A stretch of DNA of 64,000 bases, from assembly GCF_000739735.1 (NCBI RefSeq), contig NZ_BBJF01000020.1, forward strand, positions 1 through 64,000. The letters are read 5' to 3'. Position numbers and translations under genes: made by a program. The number at the start of each line of letters is the position of its first letter. Position 1 is the stretch's first letter. This stretch comes from Paraburkholderia ginsengisoli NBRC 100965 (GTDB lineage Bacteria > Pseudomonadota > Gammaproteobacteria > Burkholderiales > Burkholderiaceae). This document shows positions 1-9,019 of the stretch, piece after piece. A model generated the notes under the pieces. The model was not told where the DNA came from. It ran no database searches and was given only the letters and a program-made list of their open reading frames with translations.

Positions 1-102
1 TGCCGCCCCGCACAGGGGCAACGCTAACAGACCACCGTGAAATCAAGGAAAGGCCAACACCGGGAGAACCCAGACAATAGGCGCCGCACAGGCAAAAAAA
101 CC

Positions 103-1398
103 TCACTCCCGACTAGCAATAGCCCGCCGCCCTTCATCGCCGCCGGCAGCAGAACCTTCCCCGCCATCCGCCGTCTGCGACCCCTGCGTCCCCCAAACCA
201 CCGCATTATCAACCGCATACAAGCGACAAGGATCCGAACTTTGCTTCTGGCAATTAGCAACCGCCACCGACATCGGATCATCCCCGCCTTCAGCCCAGGA
301 CCACGCCCCCGAGTCCGACACCGCAAACGCGCGACTCGGATACTGATGCAAAAAATTACGATACCCATTGCGCCCGGCTTCATCGACGAACGGTACGGCA
401 TCCACCGCGTCGACGGCAGCGAAGCCGCTCGCCTTCGGCAGCGACGGATCGGCCACCCGGTACTGCACGCCGGTCGGCATCCCCACACGAGCGAGGAACG
501 CCTCGACGGCCGGCCACCACACATGCACACCATCGCGATCGCCGACCAGCCGATGCGCGTCGTTCTTGTAGTTGCCGAAATCCACCATCTTCGCGCTCGC
601 GCCGTGCGCGCCATACGCCGCGTACATGCCGGCCACCAGCGGCGTGTTCCAGACCGAATCGTTATCGCCGTACATCCACAGCGACGGCACGGTGGTCTTC
701 TCACCATACGCGCCGAATGCGCGCGTCAGGTTGCCCTGCCAGTCGGTGCAGGCATCCTGACGCAAGCCGCCCGAGAAATTGATCAGCGCGCGCACGCCCG
801 GCGCCGCTTCGGTGCCGTACGCGATCGTCGCGAGACCGCCGTGCGAAGTGCCGGCCACGACAATATGTGTCGCGTCCACATAAGGCTGCTTCGACATGTA
901 ATCGATCGTGGCCGCGACGTCGCCGGCCTGGCCCATGCCGTTGCGTTCGACGTCGCAACCGTCCTGCTCGTACACGCCGTCCGAGCGGCCGAAGCCCTGG
1001 CGGTTCGGCGCGACCACCACGTAGCCGCGTCGTACGAATTCGCGTGCGAGCGGCAGCGGGTTGCTGCGCTCCTGCGTACGCGGATCGCCGGGAATCTTGC
1101 CGTGGTTGAACACGATCATCGGGAACGGGCCAGCGCCGTCCGGCTTATAGATCGTCGTTTCGAGCGTGACGGTGCCGGCGGAGTCGACCGGCACGCGAAT
1201 GATCCGTTCGTTCAGACGCGCGGTGGGCAGGTAGACGTCGTCGTCGAGCGCAATGCGCGGCACGTGTGCGCGTGCCAGCGGTCCCGCCTGCGGTTCGGCA
1301 TAAGTCGGCGCGAGCGGATCGGCGTGCGCGATTGCGACAGCGCATGCAGCCGCTGCACAGATCACCGCACACTTCGTCAGAACCTTGCTGAACACCAT
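103..1398 (-). CDS. Secreted alpha/beta hydrolase (dienelactone hydrolase/CocE-like)
   Basis: A 431-residue protein with an N-terminal signal peptide (hydrophobic stretch at about residues 9-24, likely cleavage after AHA near residue 26), so it probably acts in the periplasm or outside the cell. An oxyanion-type HG pair lies near residue 100. The nucleophile elbow GTSHGG puts the catalytic serine near residue 185. Candidate acid and base follow in the MYGDND and NDAH segments. The substrate cannot be read from the sequence; an ester or peptide is likely for this fold. The C-terminal 40 residues are low complexity, rich in Gly, Ser and Glu. The start has AGGTG seven bases upstream. It stands alone, with 630 bases of non-coding DNA upstream. 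Family is fairly sure, function is not. Confidence 0.8.
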   Translation of the reverse strand: MVFSKVLTKCAVICAAAACAVAIAHADPLAPTYAEPQAGPLARAHVPRIALDDDVYLPTARLNERIIRVPVDSAGTVTLETTIYKPDGAGPFPMIVFNHGKIPGDPRTQERSNPLPLAREFVRRGYVVVAPNRQGFGRSDGVYEQDGCDVERNGMGQAGDVAATIDYMSKQPYVDATHIVVAGTSHGGLATIAYGTEAAPGVRALINFSGGLRQDACTDWQGNLTRAFGAYGEKTTVPSLWMYGDNDSVWNTPLVAGMYAAYGAHGASAKMVDFGNYKNDAHRLVGDRDGVHVWWPAVEAFLARVGMPTGVQYRVADPSLPKASGFAAVDAVDAVPFVDEAGRNGYRNFLHQYPSRAFAVSDSGAWSWAEGGDDPMSVAVANCQKQSSDPCRLYAVDNAVVWGTQGSQTADGGEGSAAGGDEGRRAIASRE

Positions 1399-2029
1399 TG
1401 ACGCACCTGCCTCAAAGACCTGCCCTGAACACCGTGATGTCTGCTTGCCGGATTAATCGCTGACGTTTTCCTTTCGTCCGCATTTTCGACAAACAAAAAC
1501 ACACTCGCGTACGCAATGCGCCAAGCGCACGCACGCAATCGAGATCGCACGGGATGAACCCAAACGGCCGACGCGACCCCACGCGCCGATGATGAGCGCC
1601 ACACCTGCTGCCGGAGCCGCCGCCGCATCCACACTGTCTGGTACGCGGCAGGGCTTCCTGCGCATTTTGCGGAGCCGGTGTCGACCCGCTCTCGCAACGT
1701 GACGTCATGAAGCTACGGCCTCATCCTGGCACGACAATTTTGTTTTGTGCAATCAAGGAGAACCCGCGCCGAAAAAATTGCCGCCTGCGTTTCAGGCTAG
1801 TGCGGCGCCGCTGGAAAGGCCTCGGCTACCGCATGGCTACGTGGTGGCAGGAGAAGGACCGGATGAGTGCCGGATCAAGCGACGCGCGCTTCGCATGCGT
1901 GCTGTGGTGCCGAGCCAACACGAAAAAAAGGCCCTGCAATGAGGGCCTTATATGATCGCGACGCAATCCGCGCCGCTGCGTCGTGAAAGGTCTGGAAAGG
2001 TTCGCGCGTTGCGTGCGGTTCGCTATCCT
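1399..2029. other. Intergenic region, 631 bases
   Basis: This stretch separates the hydrolase start from the 3' end of the ychJ-like gene, both on the minus strand. It holds the intrinsic terminator at about 1923-1950 and presumably the hydrolase promoter, which I could not place. Several overlapping open frames exist on both strands, but none has a convincing ribosome binding site, a family resemblance or a consistent codon pattern. I see no RNA gene here. Confidence 0.5.
1923..1950 (-). terminator. Intrinsic terminator after the ychJ-like gene
   Basis: On the minus strand, an 8-bp stem (AAGGCCCT pairing with AGGGCCTT) with a 6-base loop is followed by seven T residues. It lies about 80 bases past the ychJ-like stop and would end the unit that runs from the MerR gene or from the acyl-CoA dehydrogenase gene. 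Confidence 0.8.
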
Positions 2030-2479
2030 CTACTCGCTGACGTCGCCGTCGATATAGCGCCAGCGGCCGTCGTCGCCGCGCGCGAAGCGGCTGAGTTCGT
2101 GCAGCCGGTGCGCCCGCCCGCCCACCTTGTATCGCGCAACGAATTCGACGCTCGCGTGATTCGCGTCGGTTTCAGCGAAGGCTTTGATCTGCAGTCCGAG
2201 CCAACGCGGCGCGTCGGGCGCCGCGGGGTCCGCGTCGAGATCGGCGGGGCAGGTGTGCGGAGCCCAGGTGGCGCGCAGATAATCCGTTGCACCGACCACA
2301 TACGCGCTGTAACGCGAGCGCATCAGTTCGAGTGCACGCGGCGCCGCTTCGCCGCCGTCGATATAACGGCCGCAGCATTGCGCGAAGCGAGGCGCTTTGG
2401 CGCCGCTGCGCTGCCCTGGCGCGGCGCCGCCGCAGGGGCAGGCGGAAGGTCTTTGCATCGATAACAATGGCTTATTCAT
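2030..2479 (-). CDS. ychJ: YchJ family protein (UPF0225, SEC-C-like zinc motif)
   Basis: A 149-residue protein with the family pattern: an N-terminal CPCG motif near residues 14-17, then a CCG pair near residue 35, which are likely zinc ligands as in SEC-C motifs. Next comes the conserved segment with RALELMRSRYSAY and a C-terminal NTF2-like domain ending in WRYIDG. The biochemical role of the family is not established. It starts 7 bases after the acyl-CoA dehydrogenase stop, so the two are probably co-transcribed. A second Met at codon 8 is a possible alternative start. An intrinsic terminator follows. Confidence 0.85.
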   Translation of the reverse strand: MNKPLLSMQRPSACPCGGAAPGQRSGAKAPRFAQCCGRYIDGGEAAPRALELMRSRYSAYVVGATDYLRATWAPHTCPADLDADPAAPDAPRWLGLQIKAFAETDANHASVEFVARYKVGGRAHRLHELSRFARGDDGRWRYIDGDVSE

Positions 2480-2486
2480 TAAGCGT

Positions 2487-3617
2487 TCACCGAAGACCGC
2501 GTGCGATCAAAATTTTCTGGATGTCGCTGGTGCCTTCGTAGATCTGGCACACGCGCACGTCGCGGTAAATCCGCTCGACCGGGAAGTCGCTCAGATACCC
2601 ATAGCCGCCATGAATCTGCAAAGCCGCCGAACAGATCCGCTCGGCCGCTTCGGACGCGAACAACTTGGCCATCGCGGCTTCGGTGAGGCATGGCTGGCCG
2701 GCATCCTTCAATGATGCGGCGTGCCAGATCAATTGACGCGCGGCTTCGAGTTGCGTCGCCATGTCGGCGAGACGGAACTGCACGGCCTGGTGCGAAAAGA
2801 GCGGCACACCGAAGCTCTCGCGTTCCTTCGCATAACTCAACGCGGCCTCGAACGCGGCGCGCGCCATGCCGACGCTTTGCGCGGCGATACCGATGCGGCC
2901 GCCTTCAAGTCCCGATAGCGCAATCCGATAACCTTCGCCTTCCGCGCCGATCAGGTTCGCGGCCGGCACGCGGCAGTCTTCGAAAACGATCTGCGCGGTA
3001 TCCGACGAATGCTGACCGAGCTTTTCTTCGACGCGCGCAACGACATAGCCCTTCGTGCTGGTCGGCACGATGAATGCGCTGATGCCGCGCTTGCCCGCAG
3101 CTTTGTCGGTGACGGCCATCACGATGGCAACATCGCCGTTCTTGCCGCTCGTGATGAACTGCTTGACGCCGTTCAACACGTACGCGTCGCCGTCGCGGGT
3201 GGCGGTGGTGCGCAGCGCGGACGCGTCGGAGCCGGCCTGCGGTTCGGTCAGGCAGAACGCGCCGAGCATGTCGCCGCGCGCGAGCGGCGTGAGCCAGTCG
3301 CGTTTCTGCGCGTCGTTGCCGTAGGTCAGCAGGATGCTGCACACCGGGCAGTTGTTCACGGAGATTGCCGTCGACGTGCCGCCATCGCCCGCCGCGATCT
3401 CTTCGAGGATCAGCGCGAGCGCCAGCGCGTCCATGCCGGCGCCGCCGTACGCTTCGGGCACCAGCACGCCATACGCGCCAAGCTCGGCGAGTTGCCGGTG
3501 CACGTCGCGCGGAAAGGTGCGCTCGCGGTCCCACGCCGCCGCATTTGGCGTAATCGCGTCGCGCACGAAGATGCGCAGCGCGTCGCGAACCATGACGTGA
3601 TCCTGATCAAGCACCAT
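2487..3617 (-). CDS. Acyl-CoA dehydrogenase (short/branched-chain type)
   Basis: A 376-residue FAD-dependent acyl-CoA dehydrogenase of full family length. It catalyses alpha,beta-dehydrogenation of an acyl-CoA and passes electrons to ETF. Visible are the N-terminal helical domain, the FAD/substrate signature with CLTEPQAGSDAS, the middle beta domain, and near the end IYEGTSDIQ, where Glu361 is at the position of the catalytic base in short-chain enzymes. It lies 12 bases after the SDR and just before the ychJ-like gene, in a unit with a thiolase and a MerR regulator. That setting fits fatty-acid or branched-chain acyl-CoA catabolism. The exact chain specificity is not readable. Confidence 0.92.
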   Translation of the reverse strand: MVLDQDHVMVRDALRIFVRDAITPNAAAWDRERTFPRDVHRQLAELGAYGVLVPEAYGGAGMDALALALILEEIAAGDGGTSTAISVNNCPVCSILLTYGNDAQKRDWLTPLARGDMLGAFCLTEPQAGSDASALRTTATRDGDAYVLNGVKQFITSGKNGDVAIVMAVTDKAAGKRGISAFIVPTSTKGYVVARVEEKLGQHSSDTAQIVFEDCRVPAANLIGAEGEGYRIALSGLEGGRIGIAAQSVGMARAAFEAALSYAKERESFGVPLFSHQAVQFRLADMATQLEAARQLIWHAASLKDAGQPCLTEAAMAKLFASEAAERICSAALQIHGGYGYLSDFPVERIYRDVRVCQIYEGTSDIQKILIARGLR

Positions 3618-3629
3618 GGACGTCTCTCC

Positions 3630-4307
3630 TCACCAGTCGAGCTGCGTGCCGTCGTATTGATAGAAGCGGCCGTTGAACGCGTCGCGCGCGGCCGCGGCCT
3701 GCGCGAGCACGTTACGCATGCCGGTGACGCTGCGCGCGGGGTCGATCGCCGCCTGGGCGCCCCCCATGTCGGTGCGCACCCAGCCCGGATGCAGCGACAC
3801 GCAGGTCGCGCGCCGCGCTTCGAGCGACGCGAGCTTCAGCGCGTCGTTCAGCGCCGCCTTGCTCGCGCGATACAACCAGCCGCTCGTGCCGCCCGGCTCG
3901 GCGATGCTGCCCATCTTGCTGGAGATCACCGCGAACACGCCGCCCGCTTCTTCGACGAGCGGCAGCAGAATCGGCATCAACTGCATCGGACCGCGCACGT
4001 TGGTGTGCATCACGTGATCGAAGTCTTCGGCGGTGATCGTCTCGATGCTGTCGGTGCGCGGGCCGTACACGCCCGACACCAGAATCGCCGCGTCGAGCCG
4101 CTCGCCGTCGAGCTTCCAGCCGAGCGCGGCGATTTCCTCGGGCGCGGTCACGTCGACCGCGAAGGTTTCCGCGCCGAGTTCGTTCAGCGCATCGAGCGCG
4201 GCGCCGTCGCGCGCGGTGGCGAGCACCCGCCAGCCGCTATGCCGGTACTGCCGTACGAATTCCTGGCCGATGCCGCGCGACGCACCGACGATCAACACTG
4301 TCTTCAT
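3630..4307 (-). CDS. Short-chain dehydrogenase/reductase (SDR)
   Basis: A classical SDR of 225 residues when started at 4307. That start has GAGG six bases upstream and puts the nucleotide-binding motif GASRGIG at residues 8-14, while the longer open frame upstream has no such signal. The catalytic Ser lies near 129-130, and Tyr146 and Lys150 form the YxxxK pair. It is a probable NAD(P)(H)-dependent oxidoreductase of unknown substrate. Packed tightly between the thiolase and the acyl-CoA dehydrogenase, it may act on a hydroxyacyl or ketoacyl intermediate, but this is only context. Confidence 0.88.
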   Translation of the reverse strand: MKTVLIVGASRGIGQEFVRQYRHSGWRVLATARDGAALDALNELGAETFAVDVTAPEEIAALGWKLDGERLDAAILVSGVYGPRTDSIETITAEDFDHVMHTNVRGPMQLMPILLPLVEEAGGVFAVISSKMGSIAEPGGTSGWLYRASKAALNDALKLASLEARRATCVSLHPGWVRTDMGGAQAAIDPARSVTGMRNVLAQAAAARDAFNGRFYQYDGTQLDW

Positions 4308-4365
4308 CGAATACCTCAATCCTTTGAACGCTGCCCCAGATGCACTGTTGGCGATGACTTGCGCG

Positions 4366-5574
4366 TCAAACCATTTCGACGCCCATCGCGGTCGCTTCGC
4401 CGCCGCCGATGCACAGCGTCGCGACACCGCGTTTCAGGCCGCGCTTTTTCAGCGCGCCGATCAGCGTGACGAGAATGCGCGCGCCCGATGCGCCGATCGG
4501 ATGGCCGAGTGCGCAAGCGCCGCCGTTCACGTTGACCTTTTCGTGGGGCAGGTGGTGTTCCTTCATTGCGGCCATCGTCACGACCGCGAACGCTTCGTTG
4601 ACCTCATACAGATCGACCTCGTCGGCGCGCCAGCCGTTCTTCTCGAACAGCTTGCGAATCGCGCCGACCGGCGCAGTGGTGAACTTCGCCGGCTCCTGTG
4701 CGAAGGTCGAGTGGCCGACCACACGCGCGATCGGTTCGACGCCGAGCCGCTTCGCCGTCGATTCGCGCATCATCACGAGCGCGGCGGCACCATCGGAAAT
4801 CGACGACGAGTTCGCCGCCGTCACCGTGCCGGTTTTGCTGAACGCGGGCTTGAGCGTCGGGATCTTGTCGAGGTTCGCCTTGAACGGCTGCTCGTCGTGA
4901 TCGATCGTCACGTCGCCCTTGCGGCTCGCCACTTTGACCGGCGCGATTTCCCACGCGAACGAACCGTCTTCGTTTGCGCGCTTCGCCCGGTTCAGCGACT
5001 CGACCGCGAACGCGTCTTGCGCCTCACGCGTGAAGTCGAACGACGCCGCGCATTCCTCGGCAAACGTGCCCATCAGCCGGCCTTTTTCATACGCGTCTTC
5101 GAGGCCGTCGTAGAACATGTGGTCGATCACCTGGCCGTGACCCATGCGCATGCCGCCGCGCGCCTTCGGCAGCAGATACGGCGCGTTCGTCATGCTCTCC
5201 ATGCCGCCCGCGACGATCACGTCGACCGACCCCGCAGCCAGCATGTCGTGCGCGAACATCGCCGCGCGCATGCCGGAGCCGCACATCTTGTTGACCGTCG
5301 TGCTGCCGGTGCTCAGAGGCAAGCCCGCGCCGAGCGCTGCCTGGCGCGCGGGCGCCTGGCCGAGGCCGGCGGGCAGCACGCAGCCCATCACGACTTCGTC
5401 GATCTGCTCGGGCTTGAGGCCCGCGCGCTGCACCGCGGCTTCGATTGCCGCCGAGCCGAGTTGCGGCGCGGTGAGCGACGCGAAGTCGCCTTGAAAGGCC
5501 GCCATCGGCGTGCGCGCGGCACTCACGATGACAATCGGATCGACGTTACTGGCGTTCATGTTTGTCTCACTCAT
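4366..5574 (-). CDS. Acetyl-CoA acetyltransferase (thiolase)
   Basis: A 402-residue thiolase that catalyses either thiolytic cleavage of 3-ketoacyl-CoA or condensation of two acetyl-CoA. Catalytic Cys98 is in NKMCGSGM, His358 in CALGHPIGASG and Cys388 in LCIGGGEATA. The start at 5574 is supported by AAGGAG seven bases upstream. That start lies inside the last codons of the carbonic anhydrase gene (8-base overlap), which points to translational coupling. With the downstream SDR and acyl-CoA dehydrogenase it forms most of a beta-oxidation set. The direction of reaction is not decided by sequence. Confidence 0.93.
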   Translation of the reverse strand: MSETNMNASNVDPIVIVSAARTPMAAFQGDFASLTAPQLGSAAIEAAVQRAGLKPEQIDEVVMGCVLPAGLGQAPARQAALGAGLPLSTGSTTVNKMCGSGMRAAMFAHDMLAAGSVDVIVAGGMESMTNAPYLLPKARGGMRMGHGQVIDHMFYDGLEDAYEKGRLMGTFAEECAASFDFTREAQDAFAVESLNRAKRANEDGSFAWEIAPVKVASRKGDVTIDHDEQPFKANLDKIPTLKPAFSKTGTVTAANSSSISDGAAALVMMRESTAKRLGVEPIARVVGHSTFAQEPAKFTTAPVGAIRKLFEKNGWRADEVDLYEVNEAFAVVTMAAMKEHHLPHEKVNVNGGACALGHPIGASGARILVTLIGALKKRGLKRGVATLCIGGGEATAMGVEMV

Positions 5575-6343
5575 GTTTAAGCTCCTTGATCACACCTTCG
5601 ACGATCGCCGGCACGTCGCCGAGCTGCGCCGCATCGGCGGCGATCACGTCGTTGTCCGCCTTGTGCACACCGCCCGCCGACACGGCCGCCACGCACTCCC
5701 TGTAAGTCGCGTCGAGCGCGGCCGCGTCGCCGATCGTCATGCCGAGGTTGCGCACCTTGCCGTCATGCACGCCGTACGCCCAGCCGTGCACGGTCAGTTC
5801 CTGGCCGCGCGCCCACGCGTCGTTGACGATGGTGGTGCGACACACGTTCACCACCTGTTCGATCGTATTCAGTTCCACCAGCCGCCGATGGCGCGCTTCA
5901 CCGAGCGGCCATTCCTCGATCAGCGCGGCGTGCTTCGCGCGCACGTCCTGCACGTGCGCGAGCCAGTTGTCGGCGAGGCCCACGCGGCGGCCGTGCAGCG
6001 CCGCGGCAACGCCCGAGCAGCCGTAGTGGCCGACCACCATGATGTGCTTGACCTTCAAAAGATCGACGGCGAACTGGATCACCGACAGACAGTTCAGATC
6101 GGTATGCACGACCACGTTGGCGATGTTTCTGTGCACGAACACTTCGCCCGGCGGCAAGCCGATGATCTGGTTGGCCGGAACGCGCGAATCGGAGCAGCCG
6201 ATCCACAGATATTCCGGCGCCTGCTGATGCGCGAGGCGCGAGAAGAACTCGGGGTCTTCGGACAGCTTGCGGGCGACCCACGCGTCGTTGTTGTCGAACA
6301 GATGCGAGAGCGGGTGGGAAGAGTTGGAAGCGTTTGTGTTCAT
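5567..6343 (-). CDS. can: Beta-class carbonic anhydrase
   Basis: A 258-residue beta-carbonic anhydrase that interconverts CO2 and bicarbonate in the cytoplasm. Zinc ligands are visible as Cys50 and the Asp52-Arg54 dyad in WIGCSDSR, and His and Cys in VGHYGCSG. The start at 6343 was chosen because the preceding 16 codons of the open frame do not resemble the family. No strong Shine-Dalgarno is visible there. It sits between aceK and the thiolase and overlaps the thiolase start. Bicarbonate supply for acyl-CoA carboxylases would fit the acyl-CoA neighbours, as inference. Confidence 0.93.
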   Translation of the reverse strand: MNTNASNSSHPLSHLFDNNDAWVARKLSEDPEFFSRLAHQQAPEYLWIGCSDSRVPANQIIGLPPGEVFVHRNIANVVVHTDLNCLSVIQFAVDLLKVKHIMVVGHYGCSGVAAALHGRRVGLADNWLAHVQDVRAKHAALIEEWPLGEARHRRLVELNTIEQVVNVCRTTIVNDAWARGQELTVHGWAYGVHDGKVRNLGMTIGDAAALDATYRECVAAVSAGGVHKADNDVIAADAAQLGDVPAIVEGVIKELKHE

Positions 6344-6436
6344 GGTGCGTCGGGTAGTGGCTCGACCGTTAAGCGGTCGATGTCGTGACATAAGGTTGGG
6401 GACGATGCGTTCAACGAAGCGGGTGGCGCAGGCGCT

Positions 6437-8293
6437 TCACGCCGCGCGCACGCTGCGCTCGTCGGTCGGCGCGTCGGGTGCATTCGGTGCATCCGGTGAA
6501 GCCGATGCCGACGACGCTGCATCGGCAAAGCGTTCCGGATAACGGATGCAAAAGCGTTCGTTGCTGTCGTACGGGAAAAAGTCGGGCAGTTCGCCTTTCA
6601 ATAGATGATCTTTGTGCCGTTGCCATAGCGCAGGATCGAAGAAGTCCGCGTGATGCTGCATGAAGGAGCGGCGCACGCGTGGGTCGCCGAGCAGAAACGT
6701 GCCGTACGTCTCCGGGAAAATGTCGTGCGGGCCGACCGAGTACCACGGCTCGCCCGACATTTCGTCCTCCTCGTTACGTGGCGCCGGCACCGCGCGCACG
6801 TTGCAGTCGGTCAGATATTCGATTTCGTCGTAGTCGTAGAACACCACACGGCCATGACGCGTCACGCCGAAGTTCTTGTACAGCATGTCGCCGGGGAAGA
6901 TGTTCGCCTGCATCAACTCTTTCACCGCGTTGCCGTATTCCTTGATGCCGTGTTCGACGTCGTCGTCGTTGCCGTTTTGCAGGAACAGGTTGAGCGGCAC
7001 CATGCGGCGCTCGATGTACATGTGACGGATCACCAGATTGTCGCCCTCGTATTCGAGCAGCGACGGCACTTCCTTTTCGAGTTCGCGTACGAGCGCTTCG
7101 TCAAGCCGCGCCACCGGCAACGCAACGCTCGAATATTCGAGCGTGTCGGCCATGCGGCCCAGCCGATCGTGCCGTTTGACGAGCTGATACTTCGACTGGA
7201 TCTGCGCGCGCGTGGTTTCTTTCGGCGGCGGGAAGTTGTCCTTGATGAGCTTGAACACGTACGGGAACGACGGCAGCGTGAATACCAGCATCACGAGCCC
7301 CTTGATGCCGGGCGCGATGATGAACGGGTCGCTGGAATGCGACAGGTGATGCAGCAGATCGCGGTAGAACAGATTCTTGCCCTGCTTCTGCAAACCGACC
7401 GACGTATAGATCTCCGCCTTCGGTTTGCCCGGCATGATGGTGCCGAGAAATTCGACGTAAGCGGACGGCACTTCCATGTCCACGAGGAAGTACGAATGCG
7501 AGAAGCTGAAGATGATCAGCAGTTGCTCGCGCCGCAGCAGCACCGTGTCGAGCGCAAGCACGCCCGGCTTCACGTGACGCAGCGGCACGGCGAACGGCAG
7601 CAGCGCGTCGCCGTTGATGATGCGCCCGACGATATACGCCGACTTGTTGCGGTAGAACAGCGACGAGAGCACGTGAATCTGGAAGTTCGGCGCTTCGTCG
7701 AACACGCCGAACGCGTCGTGAATCGTCTGCATCACGCAGCTGACATCACGCGTCAGGTCCTCGAACGGCGGATCGAGCTGGAAGTTCGTGACGATGCGTT
7801 CGAGCGTCGCGGCGAGTCCATCCTTGCCGGGATAGTACGCGCGATAAGTCGGCTTCGCGGCGGGCTCGTCGTTCTCGATGTATTCGGTCGAGATCGCCGG
7901 GCGCACGAAAATGAAGTCGTTGTTGAAATACGAGCGGTGCAGAATCTTGCAGCACACCGAATTGAAAAAGGTTTCCGCGCACTCGGGCTGACGGTGCGTG
8001 GTCAACAGGCCGATGTAGTGCAGCTTGATCTGCTGCCACACTTCGCCGTCGATGTTCTCCGCGTCGTATTCGTCTTCGAGCAGTTCGACGCATTCGTCGA
8101 CGCGTTCGTCGTACGAAGTGATGCGATCGCGCGCGAGCTTTTGCAGGCCGTGCCAGTCGCCGGCTTCGAAGAGCGTTTTCGCGTGGATCGCGGCGTCCCG
8201 AAAGATGCGGTAATGCCGGTCGAATCCTTCGAGCATCGTCTGGGCGACGTCAAAGCCGATTTGCGACGACAGCAGTTTGGGGAAGTGATTCAT
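6437..8293 (-). CDS. aceK: Isocitrate dehydrogenase kinase/phosphatase
   Basis: A 618-residue AceK, the bifunctional enzyme that phosphorylates and dephosphorylates isocitrate dehydrogenase to divert carbon into the glyoxylate bypass. The N-terminal regulatory half is followed by the kinase-like half, with the LVMLVFTLPSFPYVFKLIKD segment and the catalytic-loop region around NIFPGDMLYKNFG and VFYDYDEIEYL. The last 30 or so residues are an Ala/Ser/Pro/Asp-rich extension not needed in the enterobacterial protein. It is not next to aceA or aceB, unlike in E. coli. Instead it lies between a MerR regulator and acyl-CoA genes, suggesting co-control with growth on acetyl-CoA-yielding substrates. Confidence 0.95.
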   Translation of the reverse strand: MNHFPKLLSSQIGFDVAQTMLEGFDRHYRIFRDAAIHAKTLFEAGDWHGLQKLARDRITSYDERVDECVELLEDEYDAENIDGEVWQQIKLHYIGLLTTHRQPECAETFFNSVCCKILHRSYFNNDFIFVRPAISTEYIENDEPAAKPTYRAYYPGKDGLAATLERIVTNFQLDPPFEDLTRDVSCVMQTIHDAFGVFDEAPNFQIHVLSSLFYRNKSAYIVGRIINGDALLPFAVPLRHVKPGVLALDTVLLRREQLLIIFSFSHSYFLVDMEVPSAYVEFLGTIMPGKPKAEIYTSVGLQKQGKNLFYRDLLHHLSHSSDPFIIAPGIKGLVMLVFTLPSFPYVFKLIKDNFPPPKETTRAQIQSKYQLVKRHDRLGRMADTLEYSSVALPVARLDEALVRELEKEVPSLLEYEGDNLVIRHMYIERRMVPLNLFLQNGNDDDVEHGIKEYGNAVKELMQANIFPGDMLYKNFGVTRHGRVVFYDYDEIEYLTDCNVRAVPAPRNEEDEMSGEPWYSVGPHDIFPETYGTFLLGDPRVRRSFMQHHADFFDPALWQRHKDHLLKGELPDFFPYDSNERFCIRYPERFADAASSASASPDAPNAPDAPTDERSVRAA

Positions 8294-8547
8294 GTCGACC
8301 GTGCATTCGCCTCATGTCGTGAAGACACCCGTGATTGTATCGTCCGGGTGGGCTCGCGACGCATCGCGCCGCTCGGTTCGCGCCTGACCGCCTCGTGAGC
8401 GTTGTCAGGCGTTCGCCGACTTTCCGGCTATCTTCGCTCAATGCGCCGGCTTGGCAGTTCATCCGGCATGATTGGGCGACACAATTTGCAGCAAAAACAT
8501 CTGCCTCGCGTGGCGTCACGCACGCTGCGCCACGTGGGGATCGGCGC

Positions 8548-8952
8548 TCAGGCAGGCCTGGCTTCTCGCTCGCCGCCATCGAGCAGCGCGCGCGCCTGCG
8601 CCTCGTACTGCGCGAGGTCTTCGAGCGTCGCGTTGAGGTCTTCCAGTTGACGCTCCAGCACTTCGCGATGACGCGCCACCGTGGCGAGGAACGCGTGCAA
8701 TTGCGGCACGGTATCGGTCGGCGATTCATACACGTCCAGCAACTCGCGGATTTCCGACAGCGTGAAGCCGAGCCGTTTGCCGCGCAGCGTGAGTTTCAGG
8801 CGCGTCCGGTCGCGGCCCGAATAAACGCGCCGCAAGCCGCTCGACCCTTCGCGGCTCGGCGAGAGTAAACCCTGATCTTCGTAGAAGCGGATCGCGCGCG
8901 GCGTGACGTCGAATTCCCGCGCGAGCTCGGTGATTGTGTATTGCGTATTCAT
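8548..8952 (-). CDS. MerR family transcriptional regulator (LiuR-like)
   Basis: A 134-residue MerR protein. The N-terminal winged-helix reads TITELAREFDVTPRAIRFYE, followed by the second wing with GLRRVYS and a long dimerisation helix at about residues 85-130. There is no cysteine-based metal site, so it is not a metal sensor. This size and the acyl-CoA dehydrogenase neighbours match the group that controls branched-chain or fatty acyl-CoA catabolism (LiuR-like). The ligand is not known from sequence. A promoter with a 19-bp spacer and an embedded palindrome lies just upstream, consistent with autoregulation and control of the downstream genes. Confidence 0.87.
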   Translation of the reverse strand: MNTQYTITELAREFDVTPRAIRFYEDQGLLSPSREGSSGLRRVYSGRDRTRLKLTLRGKRLGFTLSEIRELLDVYESPTDTVPQLHAFLATVARHREVLERQLEDLNATLEDLAQYEAQARALLDGGEREARPA

Positions 8953-8988
8953 CGGTGCATCCCGTGGCCGGGCAGAAAATCGGATTGA

Positions 8989-9019
8989 ACGATAGAATCG
9001 ACGTTTACGTTATCGTCAA
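8989..9019 (-). promoter_or_regulatory. MerR-type promoter with 19-bp spacer
   Basis: On the minus strand, TTGACG (9019 to 9014) and TATCGT (8994 to 8989) are separated by 19 bp. This is the over-long spacing that MerR-family activators correct by twisting DNA. Transcription would start about 30 bases before the merR start codon. The positions are read directly; activity is inferred. Confidence 0.55.
9000..9017. promoter_or_regulatory. Candidate MerR operator (18-bp imperfect palindrome)
   Basis: The 18-bp sequence GACGTTTACGTTATCGTC is an imperfect palindrome centred on ACGT with GACG/CGTC ends. It lies within the spacer and -35 of the promoter described at 8989-9019, exactly where a MerR dimer should bind. 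It also lies between merR and the divergent metallo-hydrolase gene. Confidence 0.5.

Noticed and set aside
1700..1760. TGGCACG motif resembling half of a sigma-54 promoter
   Set aside because: The -12 GC element is missing at the required distance and no gene follows on that strand.
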